Shown: positions 44,114-52,862, counted from the first letter of the stretch. The stretch: 64,000 bases of DNA from Bosea sp. PAMC 26642 (GCF_001562255.1 NZ_CP014301.1:3534001-3598000), one strand, 5' to 3'. Program-made: numbers and translations. Notes: generated by a model not told the origin, from the sequence alone.

Positions 44114-44915
44114 TCAATCCGCGCGAAATCCGTGCGGCGCTGCCGACGACCTCCCGGATTTGCTCGGCATCGGGAATGGCGGTGATGAACTGTGTCGAGC
44201 CGACGAGCGCGATCGAGCCGACAAGGACCTTGCGATGGTCGAAGACGGGCGCGGCGAGGGCGTTGACGCCGGTGATGATTTCGTCGGGCGCGGTCGCCCA
44301 GCCGCGCTCCTGCACGGTCGCGATCTCCGCCCGCAGCGCCTCGCCCGACACGATGCTGGCGGGCGTCCAGGCCTTGAGCGGGCCAGCGGCGATCCGATGC
44401 AGGCGCTCCGGCGCTCCGAAGGCCAGCCAGATCTTGCCATGGGCGCTGGCGTGGAACGCCATCGGCGTACCGCGCCGCGTCGCGAACTCGACCAGCGTCC
44501 GGCCCTGGATCAGTTCGAGGACGATGACCTCCTCGTCGATCGCCGCGCACAGCGTCACCGCCTGCCCGGTCCGGTCGCGCAGGGTCATCAGCTCCTCGCG
44601 CGCCGCGGCGACGATGTCGAAACGTTGGCGCAGGGCCTCGCCCAGCATCACCAGCTTGATCCCGGCATCGTAGCGGCCGGTCTCCGAATCCTGCCGCACG
44701 AAGCCATGGCGCTGCAGCGTCACCAGATGCCGGTAGATCGTCGCCTTGGACGCACCGAGTTCGGCCGCGATCTGCGCGAGCGCTGCCGGACGGCTCTGCG
44801 ACACCAGATATTCGACCGCGCGCAAGGCGAGATCGAGCGTGCTGGTGCCCGCCGGCAAGGCTTTGGCCGAAACTGTATCCGGTTCCGTCGACAAGAGCGT
44901 TTCCCTGTGTCTCAT
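44100..44915 (-). CDS. IclR family transcriptional regulator
   Basis: This 271-aa protein (or 264 aa from the TTG at 44894, which has AGGGA upstream) has the IclR winged helix-turn-helix (about 28-85: LAQIAAELGASKATIYRHLV, LQRHGFVRQDSETGRYDAGI) and an effector domain with LRDRTGQAVTLCAAIDEEVI and AHGKIWLAFGAPERL. IclR proteins respond to aromatic or small organic acid effectors and often regulate the catabolic genes beside them. A long palindrome begins two bases before the ATG, so this gene probably regulates itself and, by read-through or a shared transcript, the hyu-liv unit. The ATG has no Shine-Dalgarno because the palindrome takes its place; the message could be leaderless. Confidence 0.9.
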   Translation of the reverse strand: MRHRETLLSTEPDTVSAKALPAGTSTLDLALRAVEYLVSQSRPAALAQIAAELGASKATIYRHLVTLQRHGFVRQDSETGRYDAGIKLVMLGEALRQRFDIVAAAREELMTLRDRTGQAVTLCAAIDEEVIVLELIQGRTLVEFATRRGTPMAFHASAHGKIWLAFGAPERLHRIAAGPLKAWTPASIVSGEALRAEIATVQERGWATAPDEIITGVNALAAPVFDHRKVLVGSIALVGSTQFITAIPDAEQIREVVGSAARISRGLTWQD

Positions 44916-44916
44916 T

Positions 44917-44947
44917 TCAAATAATGAAACATCGTTTTATTATTTGA
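44917..44947. promoter_or_regulatory. 31-base palindrome, likely IclR operator
   Basis: TCAAATAATGAAAC, ATC, GTTTTATTATTTGA: 14-base arms with one mismatch around 3 bases. The core TGAAAC-3-GTTTTA is like operators of IclR-family regulators such as KdgR (TGAAAC..GTTTCA). It is the most AT-rich segment nearby and abuts the iclR start. Confidence 0.7.
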
Positions 44948-45010
44948 TACGCTAAGACACAATCCGCGGGGAGGTCAAGATCCTTTTTTCTCCGCGAGAG
45001 ACGCTGGAAG

Positions 45011-45152
45011 AACCCCTCTCCCGGATGGGAGAGGGGCAGGGGTGAGGGACCGCCGCTGATTGCTTAAGCGCGACGGCACCGTTGCGTCATTTTCGAGGCC
45101 GGCAGGCCCTCATCCGGCCCTCCGGGCCACCTTCTCCCATCCGGGAGAAGGG
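45011..45152. repeat. Inverted intergenic repeat pair, CCCTCTCC...GGAGAAGGG type
   Basis: CCCCTCTCCCGGATGGGAGA at 45013-45032, followed by GGGGCAGGGGTGAGGG, forms a local hairpin. A second unit at 45105-45152 contains CTCATCCGGCCCTCCGGG and TTCTCCCATCCGGGAGAAGG. The two units carry complementary CTCTCCC/GGGAGA and GGTGAGGG/CCCTCATCC segments and enclose about 55 bases. This type of repeat is common between genes in Hyphomicrobiales. Confidence 0.75.
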
Positions 45153-45515
45153 AAGCGAACGGCGGCGCTTCCCATCGAAAACTTATCCCCGCACCCCAAA
45201 CCCACCCCTATCCTGCCCTCCCTCCGCCCGACCAAGGGGGCTGTCGCGAGGTGTCGTGCGGCCGGGCGGAGTTGCGGTGTTCATGGTCGCGGCCGTCACG
45301 GGTCGATGACCATGGAGGTGCCGTTCGTCGCCTGGGCCTTCAGCAATCCCGGTCCTGCCCGACCTCAATTGGCGATGACGGACCCCCAGACAACCGCGTG
45401 CGGGACGGGGTGGCGGCTTTTGGCGCTGCTTCGACACGACAATCGACATCGACATCGGCACGCAGCCATCGACTGCGACGCCACCTCGTCCCGCGCATCC
45501 CCTCCGGGATTACGC

Positions 45516-45555
45516 CCGAAAACCCCGAGGCCAAACGGCCGGACGGGGTTTTCGG
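45516..45555 (-). terminator. Bidirectional-looking terminator after the NHL gene
   Basis: CCGAAAACCCCG and CGGGGTTTTCGG form a perfect 12-base stem; inside it GGCC-AAAC-GGCC can pair further. The A and T tracts in the stem arms allow termination on either strand. It lies 32 bases beyond the stop at 45588 and closes the second liv cluster. Confidence 0.75.
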
Positions 45556-45587
45556 TGCGGGCGCTCGCGGCGCGACGGACGGGTGCT

Positions 45588-46454
45588 CTAGTCGAGCCGT
45601 ACCAGCCGCGTGATCCGGCTCGGACTGCTCTCGGCCAGCAGGATGTCGCCGTCGGGCGTTCCGAAGATGCCATGGGCGCCGTTGAGCATCGGCCGGCAGC
45701 GGCCGAGCCTTTCGCCTTTCGGTCCGATTTTCTGCAGGCTCGGCACCATGTCGGTGACGTAGCTGTTGCCGTCCGCATCGCCCCAGATCGCCACCGGCTG
45801 ATAAAAATGCGTCCAGCTCGCGAGATGGCCGCCCTGATGGTCGAAGACCTGGACGCGATCGTTGGTGCGATCGACGACGACGACGCGGCCGTCCGCATGC
45901 GTCCAGATCGCGTGCGGCCAACCGAATTGCCCGTCGCCGCGGCCATGCTCGCCCCAGCTCTGGACATGGACGCCATAGGCCGAGAAGCGGTGGATGCGGC
46001 TCGCCGCATAGCCGTCTGCAACGTAGATGTCGCCCCAGGCCGAGACATGCACATCGGTCGGATGGTTGAACGGCGCGAGCGGCTCGGCCCGCGCGCCGAG
46101 GCCGCCCAGGCGTTCACCGGCGGCCGAGCAGATCACGATCTCATGCATGTCGCGATCGACGCAGAGGATGCGGCCCTGAGCATCGGCCGTGAGCATGTGC
46201 GAATCGGCGATCAGCCCCCCGCCCCAGCCACCGAGATAATCGCCATCCGGCGAAAGCTCGATCACCCGCGGATCATCGGGCTGGACCAGCGGATCGTGCC
46301 GCAGCATCACGAAGACATGGCCGCGCGGATCGACCGTCACATCGGTGACAAAGCCGCTGTTTGGCGGCCAGGAGCCGAAAGGCCGTTCGACACGGTAGCG
46401 CGTCTCGCCGAGCGCGACGATCAGGTCATGGTTGGGCACGGCATTCTTTCGCAA
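45588..46454 (-). CDS. NHL-repeat beta-propeller protein
   Basis: This 288-aa protein is made of about six repeats of the NHL type, each with a strand pattern like GFVTDVTVDPRGHVFVMLRH, DVHVSAWGDIYVADGYAASR, HAIWTHADGRVVVVDRTNDR, or HGIFGTPDGDILLAESSPSR. No signal peptide is visible. NHL propellers bind proteins or act as lyases (peptidyl-alpha-hydroxyglycine alpha-amidating lyase belongs here). It is the last gene of the second liv cluster, 101 bases after the SDR gene, and may act on the imported compound. Confidence 0.83.
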   Translation of the reverse strand: MRKNAVPNHDLIVALGETRYRVERPFGSWPPNSGFVTDVTVDPRGHVFVMLRHDPLVQPDDPRVIELSPDGDYLGGWGGGLIADSHMLTADAQGRILCVDRDMHEIVICSAAGERLGGLGARAEPLAPFNHPTDVHVSAWGDIYVADGYAASRIHRFSAYGVHVQSWGEHGRGDGQFGWPHAIWTHADGRVVVVDRTNDRVQVFDHQGGHLASWTHFYQPVAIWGDADGNSYVTDMVPSLQKIGPKGERLGRCRPMLNGAHGIFGTPDGDILLAESSPSRITRLVRLD

Positions 46455-46555
46455 TGGGCTGGCAGGTCACGGACCTATCCACGCTAGCAAAGCGCCGACG
46501 CAGCGACCACCGTGGAACGCCATCGTTCTGTGCGATCCAGACTGGCGCTGCCGCC

Positions 46556-47272
46556 TCACCAAGGGATGGCCGCGCCCGCATAGTCGAGAAAAGCGCCGTT
46601 ATCCTGCGGTCCCAGCTGTCCAAAAAGCGAGACCAGCCGCGCCGCGCAGTCGTCGGGACTCTGCACGGCGAGCCCGCTCCGCGCGAAGGGCGCCGACAGT
46701 CCCGTCTCGACCGTGCCGGGATGCAGCGCGACGCAGATCGCCTCGGGCCGGGTCCGGCGGCACTCGATCGCAGCGGTCCGCAGGAGCTGGTTCAGCGCCG
46801 CCTTCGAGGCCCGGTAGCCGTACCAGCCGCCGAGTTGATTGTCCCCGATGCTGCCGACCCTGGCCGAGAGCGTGGCGAACACCGCCTTCCCCGTGCGCGG
46901 CAGCAGCGGCAGCATGTGCTTCATGATCAGGGCCGGCCCGATCGCATTCAGCGCGAAGGCGCGCGCCATCGCGGCAGGATCGAGCTCGCGCCAGGATTTC
47001 TCCGGTCGCTGGCCCTCGTCATGCAGGAACCCTGTGGCATCGAAGACGAGCCTGATCTCGCCCTTCGTCGCGGTGAACCGGGCTGCCGCCGCGAGACTGT
47101 CCTCGGACAGAAGGTCGATCGCGGGCTCCGTGCTGCGGCTGAAGGCGACGATCCCGGCAAAGTCTGCATTGGCCTCAAGCCGCCGCAGGACCGCGCTGCC
47201 GATGCCGCCTCCGGCCCCGAAGACGACTGCGATCCCGCCGGCCGGCCAGTCCTCCGCTTCGTGCGCAGCCAT
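46556..47272 (-). CDS. SDR family oxidoreductase
   Basis: This 238-aa protein has the short-chain dehydrogenase fold: the cofactor motif AVVFGAGGGIGSAVLRRL, a segment with LVFDATGFLHDEG (where classical members have NAG), ALNAIGPALIMKHMLPLLPR, the Ser in FATLSARVGSIGDNQLGGWY and the catalytic Tyr-x3-Lys in YGYRASKAALNQ. The pattern resembles the CsgA/C-factor-like branch. The cofactor and substrate are unclear. It follows the LivF-type gene by 106 bases on the same strand, so it is likely co-transcribed with the importer. Confidence 0.88.
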   Translation of the reverse strand: MAAHEAEDWPAGGIAVVFGAGGGIGSAVLRRLEANADFAGIVAFSRSTEPAIDLLSEDSLAAAARFTATKGEIRLVFDATGFLHDEGQRPEKSWRELDPAAMARAFALNAIGPALIMKHMLPLLPRTGKAVFATLSARVGSIGDNQLGGWYGYRASKAALNQLLRTAAIECRRTRPEAICVALHPGTVETGLSAPFARSGLAVQSPDDCAARLVSLFGQLGPQDNGAFLDYAGAAIPW

Positions 47273-47378
47273 CAGGCGGACGTCTTCCGTTCGAGTATCA
47301 TGGGCATGATGCCAGCCTCCTGCCGATCCATACGCCGCAGGTCGGGATCTGGACCTGCGGGGCGGCCGGACGTGGAGC

Positions 47379-48107
47379 TTATGCGGGCACGGGCGCTGTC
47401 AGCCCGACGCCGATCAGCCGGTCGACCAGCCCGCGATCGGACTTCAGCGCAGCGGGCGCGCCCGCCCAGCTTATCCTCCCGCGCTCCAGCACGATGACGC
47501 GATCGGCGAAATCGAGCGCGCGCTCGACCTGCTGCTCGACCATGATGATGGTGAGCCCGCCCGAGGCGGCGAGCCCGACCAGCCGCTCCATGATCTCGTC
47601 GCAGATCATCGGGGCCAGACCCTCCAGCGGTTCGTCCAGCAGCAGCACGCTCGGCTGGCCCAGCAGCGTGCGGGCGATCGACAGCATCTGCTGCTCGCCG
47701 CCCGACAATTGCTGCCCGAGATTGCGGCGGCGCTCCTTCAGGCGCGGGAACTGCCCATAGGCCTCCTCGATCGCCTCGCGCGGACGCCCCTTGAGTCCGG
47801 TCCGGAGGTTTTCCTCCACGGTCAGCGAGGCGAAGACGTCGCGCGTCTGCGGCACATAGCCGAGACCGAGCATGGCCCGCATCGAACTGCGCCGCGCGGT
47901 GATGTCGTCGTCGCCGAGCCGGATCGCGCCGCCATGCAGGCGCGACAGCCCCATCAGCGTCGCCAGCAGCGTCGTCTTGCCCATGCCGTTGCGCCCGAGC
48001 ACGGCCAAGCGCTCGCCCGCACGCACGCTGAAGCCGATGTCCTCAATGACTCGGACCCGGCCGTAGCCGGCGCTCAGCCCCTCGACCTCAAGCCGGGTGG
48101 CGGGCAT
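47379..48107 (-). CDS. ABC transporter ATP-binding protein, LivF-type (second system)
   Basis: This 242-aa protein has Walker A GRNGMGKTT, signature LSGGEQQMLSIARTL and Walker B SVLLLDEPLEGLAP; the switch again has Gln (IMVEQQVERAL). The ATG at 48107 has GGGAG at ideal distance (8 bases); the ATG at 48113 is only two bases from it, so 48107 is preferred. The gene starts within the end of the LivG-type gene (overlap of about 20 bases), so the two ATPases are coupled. It is part of the second complete importer in the window. Confidence 0.93.
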   Translation of the reverse strand: MPATRLEVEGLSAGYGRVRVIEDIGFSVRAGERLAVLGRNGMGKTTLLATLMGLSRLHGGAIRLGDDDITARRSSMRAMLGLGYVPQTRDVFASLTVEENLRTGLKGRPREAIEEAYGQFPRLKERRRNLGQQLSGGEQQMLSIARTLLGQPSVLLLDEPLEGLAPMICDEIMERLVGLAASGGLTIIMVEQQVERALDFADRVIVLERGRISWAGAPAALKSDRGLVDRLIGVGLTAPVPA

Positions 48108-48852
48108 CGGCATAGCTCCCGAGATAGGCGCGGCGCACCTCCTGATCGGCAGAAACCTCGGCCGGCGTGCCCTCGAAGATCAGGCGCCCGCCGTCGAGGA
48201 CCAGCACGCGCTTGGCGAAGCGGAAGACCAGGTCCATGTCGTGTTCGATCATCAGGATGGCGATGTCGGCGGGCAGGCGGTCGATCGCCTCCAGAATCTT
48301 GAGCGCCTCGTCATGCGGCACGCCGGCTGCCGGCTCGTCGAGCAGCAGGACTTTGGGCGCGAGCGCCATGCCGATCGCCATTTCGACGAGCCGTTGCTGG
48401 CCATAGGCCAGCTCCATCACGGTTTTCCGCGCCAGATGCGCGATGTGCAGGATTTCGAGCTGCTCCATCCAAATCGCCTTCACGTCGGGCAGTTCCGTTG
48501 CGCGCGAAAAGAACCGGCCGCTGATCCCCAGCCGCTGCATCACCGCCAGCCCGAGGTTTTCGGCGACCGTCAGCCGGCTGAACAGCCGCGTCGTCTGGAA
48601 GGTCCGGACCAGGCCGCGCCGGACGCGCGCGGCGATATCGAGATCGGTGATGTCCTCGCCGGCCAGGAAGACCTGCCCCGACGTCGGCTCGGCATTGCCG
48701 GTGATCAGGTTGACCAGCGTCGTCTTGCCCGCCCCGTTGGGGCCGATCAGCGCGACGCGGTCCCCGGCGCCGAGGCGAAAGGAAATATCCTGGTTGGTCC
48801 TGAGGCCGCCATACGCCTTGGACAGCCCCCTCAGTTCGAGAAGATCACTCAT
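48088..48852 (-). CDS. ABC transporter ATP-binding protein, LivG-type (second system)
   Basis: This 254-aa protein has Walker A GPNGAGKTT, variant signature LAYGQQRLVEMAIGM, Walker B VLLLDEPAAGV and the H-loop in MIEHDMDLVFRF. The start is the ATG overlapping the LivM-type stop (TGATG at 48850-48854); an in-frame upstream start at 48885 would lie within that gene. It ends overlapping the LivF-type gene. Confidence 0.94.
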   Translation of the reverse strand: MSDLLELRGLSKAYGGLRTNQDISFRLGAGDRVALIGPNGAGKTTLVNLITGNAEPTSGQVFLAGEDITDLDIAARVRRGLVRTFQTTRLFSRLTVAENLGLAVMQRLGISGRFFSRATELPDVKAIWMEQLEILHIAHLARKTVMELAYGQQRLVEMAIGMALAPKVLLLDEPAAGVPHDEALKILEAIDRLPADIAILMIEHDMDLVFRFAKRVLVLDGGRLIFEGTPAEVSADQEVRRAYLGSYADARHPA

Positions 48853-49850
48853 CAGCCAACTCGCCTTGCACTCGCACGCGACCATGCTGCACGCACAAGC
48901 TGTACCAGGCCTTGCGGCGCGAACAGGACGATGCCGATCAAAAGCAGGCCGACCAGCGTCATCCAGTGGAACGGATTGGCCGCCGAGACGATGTGCTCGA
49001 AGCCCTGGAACAGCATGGTCCCGAGCACCGCGCCCCAGAGATGGCCGGCTCCGCCCAGAACCAGCATGACCAGAGCCTCGGCCGAGCGCTCGAAGCCGAC
49101 GCTGTCCAGCCCGACGACGCCGGCCGTGATCGCGTTCAGCGCCCCGCCGATCCCCGCCACCGCGCCCGATACGCCATACATGATGACGAGCCGGGGATAG
49201 ACCGACGCGCCGATCATCCTAGCGCGCAGATCGTCGTCCTTGATGCCCCGGCACATCAGCCCGAAGGGCGAGCGCACGAAACGCGCGAGCAGCATGATCA
49301 CGAATGCCAGCACGCAGATCGACAGGATGAAACCGGTGCGGCTGTGGAAATCGAAGGCGAACAGGCCGAACACCGGGCCGGGCGCGATGCCCGACAGCCC
49401 GTCGCTGCCGCCGGTCAGCCAGGACAGCTTGTTGGCGAGCGCCACCACGAGCTGCCCGAAGGCGATCGAGATGACGAGCTGCGGCAGGCCGCGAAACCGC
49501 GTGATCAGCGCCCCCGCCAGCAGCCCGGTGACCGCGCCGGCGACGATGCCGACGCCGATCAGCAGGACAGGCTCCGTCACGCCCCTGACGCAGGCGATGC
49601 CCGCCGCATAGGCCGCCACCCCGAACAGCGCGGCATGGCCGAGCGTCGCGACGCCGCAATAGCCGATGACGAGATCCAGCGAGACGACGAGGAAGGCGAG
49701 ACTGACGATCCGGGTCAGGAAGGCGAGATCGTCCGGGAACAGCCAGTAGCCGAGCGCCCCGGCGACGAGGATCGCCAGGCCATGGGCGAGTTCGATGCCG
49801 AGCGGCACGATTCGGTTGCGGACGGCTGGATGGGCGATGGGCGCGCTCAT
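48852..49850 (-). CDS. ABC permease, LivM-type (second system)
   Basis: This 332-aa protein has about nine hydrophobic segments and the family stretches LVIGYCGVATLGHAALFGVA, RFRGLPQLVISIAFGQLVVA and ALVMLVLGGAGHLWGAVLG. It starts 1 base after the LivH-type stop and overlaps the LivG-type start. With the LivH-type protein it forms the membrane channel of the second importer. Confidence 0.93.
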   Translation of the reverse strand: MSAPIAHPAVRNRIVPLGIELAHGLAILVAGALGYWLFPDDLAFLTRIVSLAFLVVSLDLVIGYCGVATLGHAALFGVAAYAAGIACVRGVTEPVLLIGVGIVAGAVTGLLAGALITRFRGLPQLVISIAFGQLVVALANKLSWLTGGSDGLSGIAPGPVFGLFAFDFHSRTGFILSICVLAFVIMLLARFVRSPFGLMCRGIKDDDLRARMIGASVYPRLVIMYGVSGAVAGIGGALNAITAGVVGLDSVGFERSAEALVMLVLGGAGHLWGAVLGTMLFQGFEHIVSAANPFHWMTLVGLLLIGIVLFAPQGLVQLVRAAWSRASARRVG

Positions 49851-49851
49851 C

Positions 49852-50718
49852 TCAATGCGCCCGCCCGAACAGGCCGCACGGAAAGGCGCTGACGATGACG
49901 ATCACGGCCAGATAGAAGAAGAACTCGCCATACTCAGGCGCGAGATACTTGCCGGTCGTGTCGGCAAGCCCCAGCAGCAGCGAGGCCGCCAGCGCGCCCG
50001 GGATCGAGCCCGCGCCTCCGACTGACACGACGACGAGAAAGGTCACCATGTAGCGCAGCGCGTAATAGGGTTCGATCGGCAGGATCTCGGCCCCGATCAC
50101 GCCCCCGAATGCGCCCAGGCCGACAGCCAGCGCGAAGGTGACGGCGTAGATGATCTCCGTGCGGATGCCCAGCGCCTCGGCCATGCCGCTATTGTCGACC
50201 GAGGCGCGCAGCTTGATGCCGAACTCGGTCTTCTCGACCAGCAGCCAGAGCACCAGCGCCGTCGCCGCTCCGCAGGCGATGACGAAGAGCCGGTGCGTCG
50301 GCATCGACCGGAAGCCGATATCGATCGGCCCGCTCAGCACCTGCGGCAGCGCGATCGGCTTCATCGTCGGGCCGAAAACGAAATTCGCCAGCCCGACGAT
50401 GACGAAGGTGACGCCGATCGTCATCAGCACCTGGATCAGCGGATCGGTGTTGCGGTAGATGCGCCGATACAGCAGCCGCTCGAACGGGATTGCCACGAGG
50501 ATCGTCGCTGCGACCGAAAGCAGGATCGCGACGCCATAGCTGGCACCGAGATCGGCGATCGCATAGGAGGCGAAATAGCCCCCGATCATGGCGAAGGCGC
50601 CATGCGCCAGGTTCACCACCCGCATCAGGCCCATCATGATCGAGAGCCCGATCGAGATGATGAACAGCACCATGCCATAGGCCAGCGCGTCCATGGCGAT
50701 GCTCAAGACCGTGCGCAT
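49852..50718 (-). CDS. ABC permease, LivH-type (second system)
   Basis: This 288-aa protein has about eight hydrophobic segments, with the LivH marker regions LAYGMVLFIISIGLSIMMGL, VVNLAHGAFAMIGGYFASYA, GIKLRASVDNSGMAEALGI and GGVIGAEILPIEPYYALRYM. It begins 190 bases after the end of the binding-protein gene, a gap that holds a palindromic repeat, and then runs tightly into the LivM-type gene. Confidence 0.93.
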   Translation of the reverse strand: MRTVLSIAMDALAYGMVLFIISIGLSIMMGLMRVVNLAHGAFAMIGGYFASYAIADLGASYGVAILLSVAATILVAIPFERLLYRRIYRNTDPLIQVLMTIGVTFVIVGLANFVFGPTMKPIALPQVLSGPIDIGFRSMPTHRLFVIACGAATALVLWLLVEKTEFGIKLRASVDNSGMAEALGIRTEIIYAVTFALAVGLGAFGGVIGAEILPIEPYYALRYMVTFLVVVSVGGAGSIPGALAASLLLGLADTTGKYLAPEYGEFFFYLAVIVIVSAFPCGLFGRAH

Positions 50719-50773
50719 GGGGCTCCGTGGGGTCGGTGTGTGGACAATCTACGTTCTATCCAGAAGACACCGC

Positions 50774-50882
50774 CATCATCCCGGACAAGCGGCGTCAGCC
50801 GCGCCGATCCGGGATCCATCATAGGGCATGACTGCGCATTTCGATGGATCCCGGATCTCGCTTCGCTTCGTCCGGGATGACG
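50774..50882. repeat. REP-like palindromic element, family A (second copy)
   Basis: ATCATCCCGGACAAGC at one end pairs with TCGTCCGGGATGACG at the other; the inner arms are GATCCGGGATCCAT and ATGGATCCCGGATC around a loop. It belongs to the same family as 5311-5413 but with a different loop. It lies between the binding-protein gene and the first permease gene of an operon. Confidence 0.85.
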
Positions 50883-50908
50883 TCTCCTCATCAGGCGCGG
50901 GCGCCCGC

Positions 50909-52084
50909 TTACTGCTTGCTCAGCGCCCAGTCCGGCTGCGATTCGAAGTTCTCGATCTCCCTGTTGATCAACTTGCCGTCGACCTTGGCGACCTCGCGCA
51001 GATAGACGTTCTGGCGGATGTTCCGCGTATCGGGATCGATGCTGACCGGGCCGCGCGGGCTGACCCAGGACAGGCCCTTCACCGCCTCCATCGCCTTGAC
51101 GGGGTCGCGCTTGCCGCCCGTCGCCTCGATCATCTTGTAGATCAGGCGCGCGCCGTCATAGGCCGCGACCGCCGTCATCACGACCTCGTCGAGCTTGCCG
51201 CCATTCTTGACGATCTGAGCCAGGAACGCCCGGTTCTCCGGCGAGTCGTGCGAGACGGCGTAATGATAGCCCGACAGGATGCCGATGCCCGCATCGCCGA
51301 GCGCGGGCAGGTCCGGCTCGGGCACCACGTCGCCGGTCGACATCAGCTTGATGCCGGCACCTTTCAGCCCGTTGTCGATATAGGCCTTGAGGAAGCCCAG
51401 CGTCGGCGGCCCCGAGGGCAGGAAGGTGAAGATCGTATCCGCGCCCGAATCCTTCAGTCGCTGCATGATCGGACTGAAATCGGTGGTGCTCAGCGGCATC
51501 CGGACCGCCTCTGTGATGGCGCCGCCCTCGGCCTCGAAGGTCTTCCTGAACGCAGCCTCCGCATCGAGGCCGGGGCCGTAGTCGCTCACCGCGATGGCCA
51601 CCGTCTTCGAGCCGTTCCTGATCGCGACCTTGGCGATCGGTACCGTGTTCTGCCACATCGTGAAGGAGGTGCGCACGATGAAGGGGCTCTTCTCGACGAT
51701 CGCCGAGGTCGCCGCGTTCATCACCACGAGCGGCGTCTTCGAGTCCTCCAGCAGCGGCGCGATCGCCATGGCGTTGGGCGTGAAGTAGACCCCGGCCAGA
51801 TACTGCACCTTGTCCTTGATGATGAGCTCCTGCGCCACGGCCTTGGCCTTGGCGGGATTGGGCGCGTCGAGGTCGCGATAGATGAACTCGACCTCGTCAT
51901 TGCCGATCTTTTTGCCGTTCTGCGCGACGAAGGCCTCGATGCCGGTCTTGAAATTCTTGCCGTAGAGCGCGAACGGCCCCGACATCGTGCCGATGACGCC
52001 GATCTTGATCACCTCGGCCCGCGCCGCGCCCGCCATCAGCGCCAGCGCCGCAACGGCCGACAGAACGGCTACCCGCTTCCTCAT
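50909..52084 (-). CDS. ABC transporter substrate-binding protein (second Liv-type system)
   Basis: This 391-aa protein starts at ATG 52084 (GGGGAAG upstream) with a Sec signal (RVAVLSAVAALALMAGAARA, cleavage after ARA). The mature sequence VIKIGVIGTMSGPFALYGKN begins the type I binding fold; DYGPGLDAEAAFRKTFEAEG and FLPSGPPTLGFLKAYIDNGL follow. It resembles the amide/branched-chain binding proteins of alphaproteobacterial catabolic clusters more than LivJ. The in-frame extension to 52195 looks non-coding. The gene is separated from the permease genes by the repeat at 50774-50882, which may stabilise its message. Confidence 0.92.
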   Translation of the reverse strand: MRKRVAVLSAVAALALMAGAARAEVIKIGVIGTMSGPFALYGKNFKTGIEAFVAQNGKKIGNDEVEFIYRDLDAPNPAKAKAVAQELIIKDKVQYLAGVYFTPNAMAIAPLLEDSKTPLVVMNAATSAIVEKSPFIVRTSFTMWQNTVPIAKVAIRNGSKTVAIAVSDYGPGLDAEAAFRKTFEAEGGAITEAVRMPLSTTDFSPIMQRLKDSGADTIFTFLPSGPPTLGFLKAYIDNGLKGAGIKLMSTGDVVPEPDLPALGDAGIGILSGYHYAVSHDSPENRAFLAQIVKNGGKLDEVVMTAVAAYDGARLIYKMIEATGGKRDPVKAMEAVKGLSWVSPRGPVSIDPDTRNIRQNVYLREVAKVDGKLINREIENFESQPDWALSKQ

Positions 52085-52251
52085 GTGCGCTTCCCCTTCA
52101 GGCAGCAATAGCTGGAACCTGGTGAAACCTGAACGGCTCTCTCGTCGACGCAGGCCCACCCGGCAGATCGGGCTCGACAAGGCCACCGGCGACATCCGAC
52201 GATGACCATCACAGCCGCCGGGCGGCGTTTCGAGAACGATAGGGCAATCAT

Positions 52252-52845
52252 ATGGCCGCCACGCGCATCATCCCCCTGTCGGCCGACGGTTTCCGGCACA
52301 CGCCCTGGAAGAACGGCGGCGGCGTCACCATCGACATCGCCGATGCCTACAAGGCGGGAGCCGTACAGGGAAGCTGGAATGGCATGATCTGGCGGCTCGG
52401 CCGCACGGCGATCACGACGCCGGGCCCGTTTTCCGACCTGACCGGCTTCGAGCGCCTCCAGATGGTCGTCGTCGGCCGGGGCCTCGCCCTCGAAACGCCG
52501 GATGGCGAGATCGACCTGAGGCAGCCCTTCACGACTGTCCGCTACGATGGCGGCACACCGATTGTGAGCCGACTCGAAAGCGGCCCGGTCGAGGTCGTCA
52601 ACCTGATCGCGGACAGGGCTCTGTGCAGGATCGACCTCCGCCTCGCGGCCATGGGAGACGCAATCGCGCTGACCACCGGCACGCATCTGCTCTATGCGCC
52701 CGACGCGGCCGTTGCCGCTGCGCATGATGGCACGACGCTGACGGTGGAACCCGGACATGCGCTTCGCATCGAGACCGAAGAAGGCTGCTCGCTCACGATA
52801 AGGGAGGGACGCGCGATCCTGGCCTCGATCTACGACGCCGGCTAG
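52252..52845 (+). CDS. HutD/Ves family protein
   Basis: This 197-aa protein begins MAATRIIPLSADGFRHTPWK and continues NGGGVTIDIADA, the strongly conserved N-terminus of the HutD family. A bicupin-like beta structure follows (FERLQMVVVGRGLALETPDG, VEVVNLIADRALCRIDLRL). HutD accompanies histidine utilisation genes in many proteobacteria and is thought to limit Hut activity, but no hut gene is nearby. It lies divergent from the second binding-protein gene with a 167-base gap. The start could also be an upstream in-frame codon, but the family start fits this ATG. Confidence 0.85.
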   Translation: MAATRIIPLSADGFRHTPWKNGGGVTIDIADAYKAGAVQGSWNGMIWRLGRTAITTPGPFSDLTGFERLQMVVVGRGLALETPDGEIDLRQPFTTVRYDGGTPIVSRLESGPVEVVNLIADRALCRIDLRLAAMGDAIALTTGTHLLYAPDAAVAAAHDGTTLTVEPGHALRIETEEGCSLTIREGRAILASIYDAG

Positions 52846-52862
52846 GCGGTCCGGACGAGCTG

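Larger units (their letters stand above)
44948..45587. other. Gene-free stretch with palindromic repeats and a terminator
   Basis: This stretch of 640 bases between the iclR promoter and the end of the NHL gene holds repeats at 45011-45152 and a terminator-like hairpin at 45516-45555. Long open frames pass through it in several phases, but none has a ribosome binding site or family features. The middle part (45180-45510) has no structure I recognise and may be a decayed gene. Confidence 0.55.

Noticed and set aside
41969..44185. 738-residue open frame antisense to hyuA
   Set aside because: hyuA is unambiguous on the minus strand.
45060..46487. Long plus-strand open frame across the repeats and the NHL gene
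   Set aside because: It passes through intergenic repeats and lies antisense to the NHL propeller protein.
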